From positions 17,228 through 81,227 of the forward strand of contig NZ_PNOS01000017.1 in assembly GCF_002869745.1 (NCBI RefSeq): a stretch of 64,000 bases of DNA, read 5' to 3'. The notes beneath the pieces were generated by a model. It ran no database searches. It was not told the origin of the DNA and saw only the letters and a list, made by a program, of their open reading frames with translations. Position numbers and translations under genes: made by a program. Below are positions 1-8,160 of the stretch, piece after piece (the first letter of the stretch is position 1; each line of letters opens with the position of its first letter). The DNA is from Oceaniglobus roseus. GTDB lineage: Bacteria > Pseudomonadota > Alphaproteobacteria > Rhodobacterales > Rhodobacteraceae.

Positions 1-273
1 CCCGATCTTCGCCGCGCGCGCCGCAAAGGCATCGTGCAGCTTGAACTCCACTGACCCCGCCCGGGCGAGCCCCGCGAGATCCCCCTTCACGTCCGAAAGC
101 AACACCGGCACCCCCGCCGCCGAGAACCCCTCGGCCAGGATCTGCAGCGTCACCGTCTTGCCCGTGCCCGTGGCCCCCGCGATCAGCCCGTGGCGGTTGG
201 CCTGGCCCAGAAGCAAGGTCTGCGGTTCGCCGTACTCCGGCCCGCCGCCGCCGATGAAGATGCTGTCCGTCAC
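1..273 (-). CDS. HerA/DUF853-type ATPase (helicase-like), 5' part only
   Basis: The first 91 codons of a gene that continues past the left edge of the window. It starts at a GTG with a GGGAGG ribosome-binding site a few bases upstream. The N-terminus carries a glycine-rich turn ([13 protein letters not shown]) and a Walker A P-loop, GATGTGKT, at residues 33-40, followed by a [10 protein letters not shown] strand. This is the usual opening of the HerA-like/DUF853 ATPases, which couple ATP hydrolysis to DNA translocation or act in unknown complexes. The fold is clear; the actual role cannot be told from this fragment. Confidence 0.75.
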   Translation of the reverse strand, partial: MTDSIFIGGGGPEYGEPQTLLLGQANRHGLIAGATGTGKTVTLQILAEGFSAAGVPVLLSDVKGDLAGLARAGSVEFKLHDAFAARAAKIG

Positions 274-387
274 GCCTTGCCTCCCCGAGCTTTCGGTTGA
301 AAGTACAATATTAACGCTCTGGTGCCAGAGTGCTTTCACCGGCTTTCATCCATTGCGGACGGGTGCCGGTATCCTCCCTGTTGGACT

Positions 388-417
388 GGCCGCGCCCTTT
401 CGGGTGCGGCCCTTTTT
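388..417 (+). terminator. Rho-independent terminator 1
   Basis: A 10-bp stem (GGCCGCGCCC against GGGTGCGGCC, one G-T pair) with a four-base TTTC loop, followed by C and five T residues. No coding gene ends just upstream on the plus strand, so it probably ends a non-coding transcript starting around 300-370. No clear promoter could be picked for it. Confidence 0.65.
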
Positions 418-456
418 CATGCCGCGGCAAAGCGGAAAATCTTGAAATTTTCCCTG

Positions 457-562
457 TTGACGGGTGTGAGTGCTTCTCATAACGTCACGGCAATAGATAA
501 GTCGGCCAGTCCGGCAGGGAGAGAAGACAGAGAGAAGGGCCCGTTCCGCGGGCCCTTTTTCA
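457..562 (+). ncRNA. Candidate small RNA with its own promoter and terminator
   Basis: A promoter-like TTGACG (457-462), 17 bases, then TAACGT (480-485), is followed by about 50 bases without a reading frame and by a strong terminator. The predicted RNA is about 70 nt, starting near 487-490. It carries a GGCAGGGAGAG segment that can pair with the CCUCCCUGUU of the upstream transcript. The architecture is that of a short trans-acting RNA, but I cannot assign it to a named family. Promoter and start site are inference. Confidence 0.4.
535..560 (+). terminator. Rho-independent terminator 2
   Basis: A 9-bp perfect stem (AAGGGCCCG against CGGGCCCTT) with a five-base loop, running into five T residues. 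It lies 104 bases before the IalB-family start codon, so it would separate the candidate small RNA from that gene, or act as an attenuator in its leader. Confidence 0.7.
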
Positions 563-663
563 TGTCCGGACGCAGCTCCGCCCATCGGAGAAAAGCCCCC
601 CTGACACTGCCGCCGGTCCATGGTAAACGGCCCCGCAATACGAAGCCGAGCAATGGAACAGAC

Positions 664-1374
664 ATGCCCCATTTCCTGAGAAGCCTGAGCGCCGCCGCCC
701 TGATCGCCGTCGGCGGCATCGCTTCGGCGCAGACCACGACCGAGCCCGCCACCCCGTCGACCGACACCGCCACCCCCGCGCCCGAGGCCCCGGCCCAGAC
801 CGGCGACCAGGCGGCGGCTCCGGCGGGCGGCACGCAGCCGCCGGCCCAGCCCGGCGCCCCTGCCGACCTCGACATGGGCACCGAAGTGGGTGCCGAGAAC
901 GCCGAAGGCCCCGGTTCGACCTACGTGCAGGAAGAACACGGCGACTGGCAGGTGCGCTGCATCCGTGCGGGCGAGGGCCAGAAGGACCCCTGCCAGCTCT
1001 ACCAGCTGCTCCAGGACGAGCAGGGCAACCCGGTGGCCGAGATCAGCATGTTCGCCCTGCCCGAAGGTCAGCAGGCTGCGGCCGGCGCCACCGTCATCAC
1101 CCCGCTGGAAACGCTGCTGACCCAGCAGCTGACCCTTGCCGTCGATGGCGGCGCGACCAAGCGCTATCCCTACACCTTCTGCACCCCCACGGGCTGCTTC
1201 GCGCGCATCGGCTTCACCAATGCCGACGTCGCCGCCTTCAAGGCCGGCGCCAAGGCCACGGTCACGCTGGTGCCCGCCGCCGCCCCCGACCAGAAGGTGA
1301 ACCTGACGGTGTCGCTCAGCGGCTTCACCGCGGGTTTCGAAGCGGTCAAGAAGATCAACGCCGAGGCCAACTGA
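664..1374 (+). CDS. Exported IalB-family (invasion-associated locus B) protein
   Basis: A 236-residue protein. The start at 664 was chosen because it gives a clean signal peptide (MPHFLRSLSAAALIAVGG, cleavage about ASA|QT at residue 22). Residues ~23-75 are a low-complexity Pro/Ala/Thr/Gln-rich linker. The C-terminal ~155 residues match the IalB fold, with conserved cysteines in the CIRAGEG..PC and CTPTGC segments that probably form disulphides. IalB proteins are periplasmic or outer-surface proteins in alphaproteobacteria; outside Bartonella their job is unknown. It stands alone and ends at a bidirectional terminator. Confidence 0.85.
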   Translation: MPHFLRSLSAAALIAVGGIASAQTTTEPATPSTDTATPAPEAPAQTGDQAAAPAGGTQPPAQPGAPADLDMGTEVGAENAEGPGSTYVQEEHGDWQVRCIRAGEGQKDPCQLYQLLQDEQGNPVAEISMFALPEGQQAAAGATVITPLETLLTQQLTLAVDGGATKRYPYTFCTPTGCFARIGFTNADVAAFKAGAKATVTLVPAAAPDQKVNLTVSLSGFTAGFEAVKKINAEAN

Positions 1375-1411
1375 GCCTCGCGCGCCGCCCCTGCGGCGCA
1401 GCAGATACGGC

Positions 1412-1440
1412 AACGGGCGGATCCCATGGGTCCGCCCGTT
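1412..1440. terminator. Bidirectional terminator between convergent genes
   Basis: A perfect 10-bp inverted repeat (AACGGGCGGA and TCCGCCCGTT) around a nine-base TCCCATGGG centre, which can itself extend the stem. It lies between the IalB gene and the D-lyxose isomerase gene, which run toward each other. Confidence 0.65.
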
Positions 1441-1481
1441 TCGCATCCGGCCCCGCGTCGGGCGCTGGCCGTGGTCCGCGC

Positions 1482-2147
1482 TCAGTAATCCGAGACGAGG
1501 AGGTGCACAGGGTCCGTGTCCTCCTCCATGGTCGAGAAGCGGCCGATGTCCTGCTCGAACACGTTGTCGGTGCGGTCGTCGTTGACGGTCGAGACCTCGC
1601 CCACCAGGCAGTCGCCCCCCTCGGCCCAGAAGGCGTGCCAGACTCCGGGCATCAGCGTCACGCTTTCGCCCGGAGCGAGGCGCAGGTGGCCGCCCGCGGG
1701 CAGCGTCACCGGCATCCCGTCCGAAGGCACCGTGACCGGCGAGTCGCGGTCGATCCCTCCATCCGCAAGCGGTGCAAAGAGTTCGATGATCAGCGTGCCG
1801 CCGCCGCGGTTGATGATGTCCTCGGCCTTCACGTTATGGCGGTGCATGGGTGAGAGCTGGTTCTCGCGGGTGATCATGATCTTCTCGGCATAGAGCATGC
1901 CGCGCCCCTGCCCCAGGTCGCCCACGTCGCCGTTCCTCGTGGTGAACAGGAACAGTCCCATCTCGTCGAACCGGCCCGCGCCATAGTCGGTGATGTCCCA
2001 GCCGAGGCCGCGCCTGTGGATGTCGCTGCCCGCCGCCTCGCGCATCCGCCCGGGCGTCCAGTAGGCGAAGGGCGGCAGGACGAAGCCGAAGGAGCGGATG
2101 AAGGCATCCCCCGCCAGCAGGATCTCGTTGACCTCGGACCGTTTCAT
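1482..2147 (-). CDS. D-lyxose ketol-isomerase
   Basis: 221 residues, cupin fold. The metal ligands of the D-lyxose isomerase family are visible: H102, H104 and E109 in SPMHRHNVKAED, and H171 in MPGVWHAFW, at almost the same numbers as in the E. coli enzyme. These Mn2+-dependent enzymes interconvert D-lyxose and D-xylulose, and also D-mannose and D-fructose. The ATG at 2147 follows a GGAG-type site. It is the last gene of the polyol operon, 59 bases after mannitol dehydrogenase, so it probably feeds mannose or lyxose into the fructose/xylulose pool made by the other enzymes. Confidence 0.85.
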   Translation of the reverse strand: MKRSEVNEILLAGDAFIRSFGFVLPPFAYWTPGRMREAAGSDIHRRGLGWDITDYGAGRFDEMGLFLFTTRNGDVGDLGQGRGMLYAEKIMITRENQLSPMHRHNVKAEDIINRGGGTLIIELFAPLADGGIDRDSPVTVPSDGMPVTLPAGGHLRLAPGESVTLMPGVWHAFWAEGGDCLVGEVSTVNDDRTDNVFEQDIGRFSTMEEDTDPVHLLVSDY

Positions 2148-2206
2148 CGCGCGCTCTCCTCTTGCTGCCGGGCGACCCAACCGCAGATCGCCCGCCCCCG
2201 CAACCC

Positions 2207-3670
2207 TCAGCCCGCGTAGACGCGCACCGTCTCGCGCACCCCGTCCTGCCAGAGCCGCCGCAGCGATGCCGAGAAGGCCTCGACGAAACGGGGCGCCGCG
2301 GCCAGGTCGCCGAAGACGTCCGAGAGCGCCAGGAACGCCGCCGGATCCTCCTTCGCCGCGAGCGCCGCCGCCTGCAGCTGTTTCGCCCGCTCGTCCTCCA
2401 GCGTGATGCCGCTGGCCGGGTCCGCCGTCTCGGCGCAGTAGCGGCACCAGAGCGCGACCTCCAGCCCCAGCCCATCGACCGGCAGGGCCTTCGCCAGCGC
2501 ATCGCGCACCGTGGGCAGGACGAACTTCGGCTGCCGGTTCGACCCGTCAAGGCAGAGCCGCGGGATCGTGTCGCCGACCGCCGCGTTGCTGAACCGCTCG
2601 GCGCATTTGCTGAGGTACGCCTCGTAATCCACGCCGGGGATCGGCGAAAGCGTCGGGATCGCCTCACGCCGGATCAGCGCCAGCAGGAAATCCCGCACCT
2701 CCGCGTCGCCCATGGCGTCGTGCACGAAGTGATGGCCGAGCAGCGCGCCGACATAGGCGATCGCGGCGTGGCCTGCGTTCAGGATCCTGAGCTTCATCAG
2801 CTCGTAGGGCACCACATCGTCGACGAACTCGACCCCGACCTCCTCCAGCGCCGGGCGGCCCTGGGGGAACCTGTCCTCCAGCACCCACTGGTGGAACGGC
2901 TCGCAGATCACAGGGGCGGCGTCGGCGATGCCGAACTTCTCCGCCACCATGTCGCGCTCGCGCTGCGTGGTCGCCGGGGTGATGCAGTCGACCATGCCGC
3001 AGGGGAAGGCGACGTTCTCCTCGATCCAGTCGGCCAGGCCCGGGTCGCTTTCCCGCGCGAGGCCCAGCACCGCCTGCCGCGCGACATGGCCGTTCTCCGG
3101 CAGGTTGTCGCAGGAGAGCACGGTGAAGGGCGCGGCGCCCGCGTCGCGCCGCGCCTTCAGCGCCTTGATCAGCACCCCGAACACCGTCTGCGGCGCCTCC
3201 GGGTTGGCGGCGTCGGCGCGGATGTCGGGATGATCGCCCTGGAACCCACCGGCCGCGTTCAGGAAATAGCCCCCCTCGGTCACGGTGAGCGAGACGATGC
3301 GGATCGCCGGATCCTCCAGCCGCGCGACGATGGCGGCGGGGTCCACCGGCAGGAAATCCACCATCGCCCCCGTCACTTCGGCCGACAGCCCCTCGGGGTC
3401 CAGCTGCACCACGGTCGAGAGCCAGTCCTGCGGCTCCAGCCGGTCCCGCATCGCCTGGTCGAAATGCTTGATCCCCGCGCCGATCAGCGCCCAGTCGTGG
3501 CCCTTCCCGGTGTTGAACAGGCGGTGGAGATACCAGGCCTGGTGGGCACGGTGAAAGTTGCCGACACCGATGTGCAGGATCCCGGGCGTCAGCGCGGCGC
3601 GGTCATAGGCGGGGCCTTCCACGCCGTCGGGCAGCTTCGTCAGGGCTTCGGAATTGAGGGACAAGGGCAC
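2207..3670 (-). CDS. mtlK: Mannitol 2-dehydrogenase (long-chain polyol dehydrogenase)
   Basis: 487 residues. It oxidises D-mannitol (also D-arabitol) to D-fructose (D-xylulose) with NAD+. The N-terminal Rossmann segment (ILHIGVGNFHRAHQ) and the catalytic K-x4-N-x2-H set of the family (K293, N298, H301 in KLRILNAGH) are present. I start it at the GTG at 3670, which has AAGGAG 7 bases upstream; the ATG at 3691 would put that ribosome-binding site inside the gene. It follows the ABC transporter genes in the same direction. In R. sphaeroides the equivalent gene is in the smo operon. Confidence 0.9.
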   Translation of the reverse strand: MPLSLNSEALTKLPDGVEGPAYDRAALTPGILHIGVGNFHRAHQAWYLHRLFNTGKGHDWALIGAGIKHFDQAMRDRLEPQDWLSTVVQLDPEGLSAEVTGAMVDFLPVDPAAIVARLEDPAIRIVSLTVTEGGYFLNAAGGFQGDHPDIRADAANPEAPQTVFGVLIKALKARRDAGAAPFTVLSCDNLPENGHVARQAVLGLARESDPGLADWIEENVAFPCGMVDCITPATTQRERDMVAEKFGIADAAPVICEPFHQWVLEDRFPQGRPALEEVGVEFVDDVVPYELMKLRILNAGHAAIAYVGALLGHHFVHDAMGDAEVRDFLLALIRREAIPTLSPIPGVDYEAYLSKCAERFSNAAVGDTIPRLCLDGSNRQPKFVLPTVRDALAKALPVDGLGLEVALWCRYCAETADPASGITLEDERAKQLQAAALAAKEDPAAFLALSDVFGDLAAAPRFVEAFSASLRRLWQDGVRETVRVYAG

Positions 3671-3779
3671 GGGATGGCTCCTTCGTTTCACGGGATGGGA
3701 CCGCCGCGGCGATGCGGCGGAGTCGGTGCCGCCCTCGCCCGGCGGGCCGGGCGGCAGGAAGCGCGGGCGGCAGGGAGGC

Positions 3780-4796
3780 TCAGGTGATCCTGAGGCCCTT
3801 GTCGTCGAACCGGTGCAGCCGCTCCATGTCCGGCGTCAGCCAGATCGTGTCGCCGTGGCGGGCGTCCATCTCGCCGTCGCAGCGCACGGTGACCATGTCC
3901 TCTTCTCCGACGGCAAGGCCGGTGTCGTGGACGTGGATGAAGGTGTCCGAGCCCAGATGCTCGGACACGCCCACCCGGCCCTTCCAGACCCCGCTCTCCT
4001 TGCTGGCCTTCAGATGCTCGGGGCGGATGCCGATGTGCTTCGCGTCGTGCTTCGCCGCCTCGGCGCCCGAGATCAGGTTCATCTTCGGCGAGCCGATGAA
4101 GCCCGCGACGAACAGGTTCCTCGGCTTGTGGTAAAGTTCGAGCGGCGAGCCCACCTGCTCGATGTTGCCGGCCCTCAGCACGACGATCTTGTCGGCCATG
4201 GTCATCGCCTCGACCTGGTCGTGGGTGACGTAGATCATCGTCGTTTTCAGCCGCTCGTGCAGCTCGGAAATCTCCAGCCGCATCCCGACACGAAGCGCCG
4301 CGTCGAGGTTCGACAGCGGCTCGTCGAACAGGAACGCCGCCGGTTCGCGCACGATGGCCCGCCCGATGGCGACCCGCTGGCGCTGCCCGCCCGAAAGCTG
4401 CCCCGGCCTGCGGTCGAGGTAGTCGGTCAGGTTCAGAACCTTCGCCGCCGCCTCCACCTTGCGGTCCTGCTCGGCCTTGTCGAGCCCCGCCATGCGAAGC
4501 GGAAAGGCGATGTTCTTCCTCACCGACATGTGCGGGTACAGCGCATAGGACTGGAACACCATCGCCAGCCCGCGCTTGGCGGGCGGCAGTTCGGTCGCGT
4601 TGCGGTCGTCGATCCGGATCTCGCCCGAGGTGACATCCTCGAGCCCAGCGATCAGCCGCAACAGCGTGGACTTGCCGCAACCGGAGGGGCCGACGAAGAC
4701 CACGAATTCGCCTTCCCGGATGTCGAGGTCCAGCGGCGGGATGACCTGCACGTCGCCGAAGCTCTTGGTGACCTTGCTGAGAGTGATGTTGCCCAT
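3780..4796 (-). CDS. smoK: Polyol ABC transporter ATP-binding protein (MalK/SmoK type)
   Basis: 338 residues. Walker [10 protein letters not shown] (36-44), Q-loop Q82, signature LSGGQ (134-138), Walker B FLFDEP (155-160), and a C-terminal TOBE domain (~235-335) of the MalK/UgpC group, where regulatory or dimer contacts sit. It powers uptake of sorbitol/mannitol through the two permeases encoded just upstream; its start is one base from the stop of the inner permease gene. A spacing of ~110 bases separates it from mtlK. R. sphaeroides carries a sorbitol dehydrogenase gene (smoS) in this position; none is present here. Confidence 0.9.
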   Translation of the reverse strand: MGNITLSKVTKSFGDVQVIPPLDLDIREGEFVVFVGPSGCGKSTLLRLIAGLEDVTSGEIRIDDRNATELPPAKRGLAMVFQSYALYPHMSVRKNIAFPLRMAGLDKAEQDRKVEAAAKVLNLTDYLDRRPGQLSGGQRQRVAIGRAIVREPAAFLFDEPLSNLDAALRVGMRLEISELHERLKTTMIYVTHDQVEAMTMADKIVVLRAGNIEQVGSPLELYHKPRNLFVAGFIGSPKMNLISGAEAAKHDAKHIGIRPEHLKASKESGVWKGRVGVSEHLGSDTFIHVHDTGLAVGEEDMVTVRCDGEMDARHGDTIWLTPDMERLHRFDDKGLRIT

Positions 4797-4797
4797 G

Positions 4798-5628
4798 TTA
4801 TTTCACGGCTCCGAAAGTGAGGCCCCGGACAAGCTGCTTCTGCGAGAACCAGCCGAGGATCAGGATGGGGGCGATGGCCATGGTGCTGGCCGCCGAAAGC
4901 TTGGCATAGAACAGCCCCTCGGGGGACGAGTAGGACGCGATGAACGCGGTCAGCGGCGCCGCCTTGGCGGCCGTCAGGTTCAGCGTCCAGAACGCCTCGT
5001 TCCAGGCAAGGATGACGTTCAGAAGCAGCGTCGAGGCGATGCCGGGAACGGCCATGGGCGTCAGGATGTAGAGGATCTCCTCCTTCAGCATCGCGCCGTC
5101 CATCCGGCAGGCTTCCAGGATCTCGCCCGGGATCTCCTTGAAGTAGGTGTAGAGCATCCAGACGATGATCGGCAGGTTGATGAGCGTCAGCACCCCGACA
5201 AGCCCGATGCGCGTGTCCAGAAGCCCGGTATCGCGGAACAGCAGGTAGATCGGGATCAGCACCCCCACCGGCGGCAGCATCTTGGTGGAGAGCATCCACA
5301 TCAGCACGTCCTTGGTCCGCTTGCCCGGCACGAAGGCCATGGCCCAGGCGGCCGGCACCGCGATGATCAGCCCCAGCACGGTCGAGCCGACCGAGATGAT
5401 GACCGAGTTCCAGAAGTGCCGGAAATAGTCCGACCGCGCCTGCACCTCGCCGTAGTTCTCGGTCGTCCAGTCGAAGAACAGGAACGACGGGGGCGAGGCT
5501 ATGGCCTCGGCCTCGGTCTTGAACGAGGTGAGGATGGTCCAGAGGATCGGGAAGAAGATCACGATCCCGATCACCCAGGCCACCACGGTGACCAGCGCCT
5601 TCCTCTGCGTCGAAACGGCCCGTGCCAT
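4798..5628 (-). CDS. smoG: Polyol ABC transporter permease, MalG/SmoG type
   Basis: 276 residues, six predicted membrane helices, starting with a cytoplasmic N-terminus and a first helix [19 protein letters not shown]. The EAA loop that docks on the ATPase is at about residues 165-195 ([21 protein letters not shown]). It forms the membrane pore with the upstream permease. A 126-base gap with stem-loops separates the two permease genes, which is unusual inside such operons. Confidence 0.88.
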   Translation of the reverse strand: MARAVSTQRKALVTVVAWVIGIVIFFPILWTILTSFKTEAEAIASPPSFLFFDWTTENYGEVQARSDYFRHFWNSVIISVGSTVLGLIIAVPAAWAMAFVPGKRTKDVLMWMLSTKMLPPVGVLIPIYLLFRDTGLLDTRIGLVGVLTLINLPIIVWMLYTYFKEIPGEILEACRMDGAMLKEEILYILTPMAVPGIASTLLLNVILAWNEAFWTLNLTAAKAAPLTAFIASYSSPEGLFYAKLSAASTMAIAPILILGWFSQKQLVRGLTFGAVK

Positions 5629-5682
5629 CAGCCGACCCTCCGTTTGAAAACTAGTCCCATCGGGCTCCGCCCGTTCCCGGCT

Positions 5683-5742
5683 GAAACGCTCCCCCGGAGC
5701 GTTTCCGGGACGCCGTGAACCCCCCGCCGGAGGCGTCCGGCG
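5683..5742. repeat. Two adjacent stem-loops between permease genes
   Basis: First, a perfect 10-bp inverted repeat GAAACGCTCC/GGAGCGTTTC with a CCC loop (5683-5705). Second, CGCCGGA/TCCGGCG with a GGCG loop (5725-5742). The second shares the GGACGCCTCCGGCGGG core with the dispersed elements at 50604 and 60518. In the transcript (minus strand) these lie between the two permease cistrons and could affect mRNA stability or partial termination. Confidence 0.6.
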
Positions 5743-5754
5743 CGCGCCGCAAGC

Positions 5755-6636
5755 TCAGGCATCGAGGTTCTTCCCGATCATCCGCATCAGGAAGATCGCG
5801 ACGATGTTCGCCAGGATCACCGCCACGATGCCGCCCGCCGACCCGAGCCCCACGTCGAACTGCAACAGCGACTGCGCGTAGACGAGGTAGGTCAGGTTGG
5901 TCGAGGCGAGGCCGGGTCCGCCGTTCGTCGTCACCAGGATCTCGGCGAAGATCGACAGCAGGAAGATTGTCTGGATCAGGATCACCACGGTGATCGCCCG
6001 CGCGAGGTGGGGCAGCATGATGAAGAAGAACTTCGAGAAGAAGCCCGCCCCGTCCATTTCCGCCGCCTCCAGCTGTTCGCTGTCCAGCGACTGCAGCGCG
6101 GTCAGCAGGATCAGCGTCGCGAAGGGCAGCCATTGCCAGGAGACGATCAGGATGATCGAGGCCAGCGGCGCCTGGGCGAGGAAGTCGAAGGGCTGCAATC
6201 CGACCGCCTTGAACAGGTAGGCGAAAAGCCCGTTCACCGGGTTCATGAACATGTTCTTCCAGACCAGCGCCGACACGGTCGGCATCACGAAGAACGGCGC
6301 GATCACCAGGATCCGCACGATCCCCTGCCCCCAGAACGGCTGGTCGAGGAGCAGCCCGAGGAGGATGCCGCCGACCACCGTGATGACCAGCACGCCGCCC
6401 ACCAGAAGCAGGGTGTTGACCAGCGCCGTGGTGAAGGCGGGATCGGTCAGGAAGTAGTGGTAGTTCTCCCAGCCGACGAAGGGATTGGCGCCCGGCATCA
6501 GCAGGTTGTAGCGGAGCGTGGAGAAATAGAGCGTCATCGCCAGCGGCACGATCATCCATGCGAGAAGCAGGAGAACGGCCGGGGAAATCATCAACCGTGC
6601 CGCCGCACGGGAATGCTGCGTCGCCATCGGAGCCAC
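5755..6636 (-). CDS. smoF: Polyol ABC transporter permease, MalF/SmoF type
   Basis: 293 residues with six predicted membrane helices; the first is MISPAVLLLLAWMIVPLAM. The EAA loop is around EQLEAAEMDGAGFFSKFFFI. It pairs with the second permease and the MalK-type ATPase. It lies 68 bases after the binding-protein gene. An in-frame ATG four codons further in is an alternative start. Confidence 0.88.
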   Translation of the reverse strand: MAPMATQHSRAAARLMISPAVLLLLAWMIVPLAMTLYFSTLRYNLLMPGANPFVGWENYHYFLTDPAFTTALVNTLLLVGGVLVITVVGGILLGLLLDQPFWGQGIVRILVIAPFFVMPTVSALVWKNMFMNPVNGLFAYLFKAVGLQPFDFLAQAPLASIILIVSWQWLPFATLILLTALQSLDSEQLEAAEMDGAGFFSKFFFIMLPHLARAITVVILIQTIFLLSIFAEILVTTNGGPGLASTNLTYLVYAQSLLQFDVGLGSAGGIVAVILANIVAIFLMRMIGKNLDA

Positions 6637-6704
6637 CCAGGAATTGCAGGAGAGGGATGGAACCGGCCCGCCCGAAAGTCGGGCCGGTCCACGGGGAGGA
6701 GAGG

Positions 6705-8024
6705 TTACTTGATGTAACCGGCCCGCTTCATTTCCCGCTCGGTCAGCGCCTGCGAGGCCGCCAGCGCGTCATCCGCCGAGGTGGTGCCGGCCAGCGCCGC
6801 CGAGAACTGCTGGCCCGTCGCCGTGGCGATGCCCTGGAACTCGGGGATCGCGACGAACTGCACGCCGGTATAGGGCACCGGGTCGACCGTCGGGTTCGTC
6901 GGGTCGGCCGCGTTGATCGACTCCAGCGTCATCTCGGCGAACGGCACCTTCTGGTACTCGGGGTTCTCGTACAGCGACTTGCGGGTGCCCGGCGGAACGT
7001 TCGCCCAGCCTTCCTTCTCGGCCACCATCTCGAGGTACTGCTTCGAGGTCGCCCAGTCGATGAACTTCTTCGCCGCGTCCTCGGCGTCGGTGCCTGCCGG
7101 GATCGCCAACGACCAGGCCCAGAGCCAGTTCGACCGCTTGCCGAGCCCCTTGTCGGGCGCCAGCGCGAAGCCGACGCTGTCGGCCACTTCGCTGTCGTTC
7201 GGGTTGGTCACGAAGGAGGCGGCGACGGTGGCGTCGATCCACATGCCGCACTTGCCCTGCTGGAACAGCGCCAGGTTCTCGTTGAAGCCGTTCGAGGACG
7301 CGCCCGGAGGACCGTAGTTGTTCATCAGGTCGAGGTAGAAGTCGATCGTCTCCTTCCACTCGGGGCTGTCGAACTGCGGGTTCCAGTTCTCGTCGAACCA
7401 GCGCGCGCCGAAGCTGTTGGACATGGCGGTGAGGAAGGCCATGTTCTCGCCCCAGCCGGCCTTGCCGCGCAGGCAGATGCCGTAGACCTCGTTCTCCTTG
7501 TCGGTCATGGCCTCGGCGGCCTTCTTGATGTCGTCCCAGGTGGGCTCGGCCGGCATTTCCATGCCTGCCTTCTCCATCAGGTCGGTGCGGTACATCACCA
7601 TCGAGGACTCGCCGTAGAACGGCGCGGCGTAAAGCTCGCCGTCGACGGTCAGGCCGCCGCGGATCGCGGGCAGCAGGTCGTCCACGTCATAGCTGTCGGG
7701 CAGGTCGTTCAGCGAGACGAGCCAGCCCTGCTTGCCCCAGATCGGAACCTCGTAGGTGCCGATGGTCATCACGTCGTACTGGCCGCCCTTGGTGGCGACG
7801 TCGGTGGTGACGCGCTGACGCAGCACGTTCTCTTCCAGAACCACCCACTCGAGCTTGATGCCCGGGTTCTTCTCCTCGAAGTCCGAGGACAGCTTCTGCA
7901 TCCGCACCATGTCGCCGTTGTTCACGGTGGCGATGGTGAGCGTCGTGTCCTGCGCGAATGCCGCAGTCGCCGCGAGGGTGCAAAGAGCCGTAGCGCCGAA
8001 CAGGGCGCGGTTCAGTCTTTTCAT
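6705..8024 (-). CDS. smoE: Sorbitol/mannitol-binding periplasmic protein (extracellular solute-binding family 1)
   Basis: 439 residues. The start at 8024 has GGGAGG 6 bases upstream and gives a signal peptide (MKRLNRALFGATALCTLAA, cleavage AFA|QD). The body is a family-1 binding protein with the usual two lobes; ESSMVMYRTDLMEKAG and NGFNENLALFQQGKCGMWID mark binding-site strands. It delivers polyols to the permease pair. It is the first gene of the transport operon, behind a good promoter at 8072-8101, and just downstream of the SorC regulator gene transcribed the same way. Confidence 0.88.
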   Translation of the reverse strand: MKRLNRALFGATALCTLAATAAFAQDTTLTIATVNNGDMVRMQKLSSDFEEKNPGIKLEWVVLEENVLRQRVTTDVATKGGQYDVMTIGTYEVPIWGKQGWLVSLNDLPDSYDVDDLLPAIRGGLTVDGELYAAPFYGESSMVMYRTDLMEKAGMEMPAEPTWDDIKKAAEAMTDKENEVYGICLRGKAGWGENMAFLTAMSNSFGARWFDENWNPQFDSPEWKETIDFYLDLMNNYGPPGASSNGFNENLALFQQGKCGMWIDATVAASFVTNPNDSEVADSVGFALAPDKGLGKRSNWLWAWSLAIPAGTDAEDAAKKFIDWATSKQYLEMVAEKEGWANVPPGTRKSLYENPEYQKVPFAEMTLESINAADPTNPTVDPVPYTGVQFVAIPEFQGIATATGQQFSAALAGTTSADDALAASQALTEREMKRAGYIK

Positions 8025-8071
8025 GTAATCCTCCCAATGCCCGATCCGGGCAAAAGCCATTTCGGTGGGCA

Positions 8072-8101
8072 ATTACTCACGCACTTGGCGATTCGTGTCA
8101 A
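8072..8101 (-). promoter_or_regulatory. Promoter of the polyol operon
   Basis: On the minus strand a perfect TTGACA (8101-8096) is followed after 18 bases by AGTAAT (8077-8072). It lies 48 bases before the binding-protein start, so the transport genes can be transcribed separately from the SorC regulator gene upstream. The spacer contains CACG and CGTG half-repeats that could be part of an operator, which is inference. Confidence 0.5.
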
Positions 8102-8160
8102 CCGTGATCCCTGTTAGCGCATGACAGTTTCGCGCCGCCCGGCCCCGGCGACCGAAAACC

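Larger units (their letters stand above)
274..663. other. 390-base gap between divergent genes; two terminators, possible small RNAs
   Basis: No convincing protein gene lies here; the open frame that runs through it is only an upstream extension of the IalB gene frame. The gap holds a perfect 6+2+6 inverted repeat at 317-330 (CTCTGG-TG-CCAGAG), two strong plus-strand intrinsic terminators (388-417 and 535-560), and a pair of mutually complementary 20-base segments (373-392 and 503-522). Together these suggest one or two short non-coding transcripts rather than a simple promoter region. Confidence 0.6.

Noticed and set aside
3780..8024. Reading the smoEFGK-type transporter as the sulfoquinovose importer of the sulfo-SMO pathway
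   Set aside because: Its neighbours are mannitol dehydrogenase and a SorC regulator, as in the sorbitol/mannitol operon of R. sphaeroides; the shared name smo is a coincidence.
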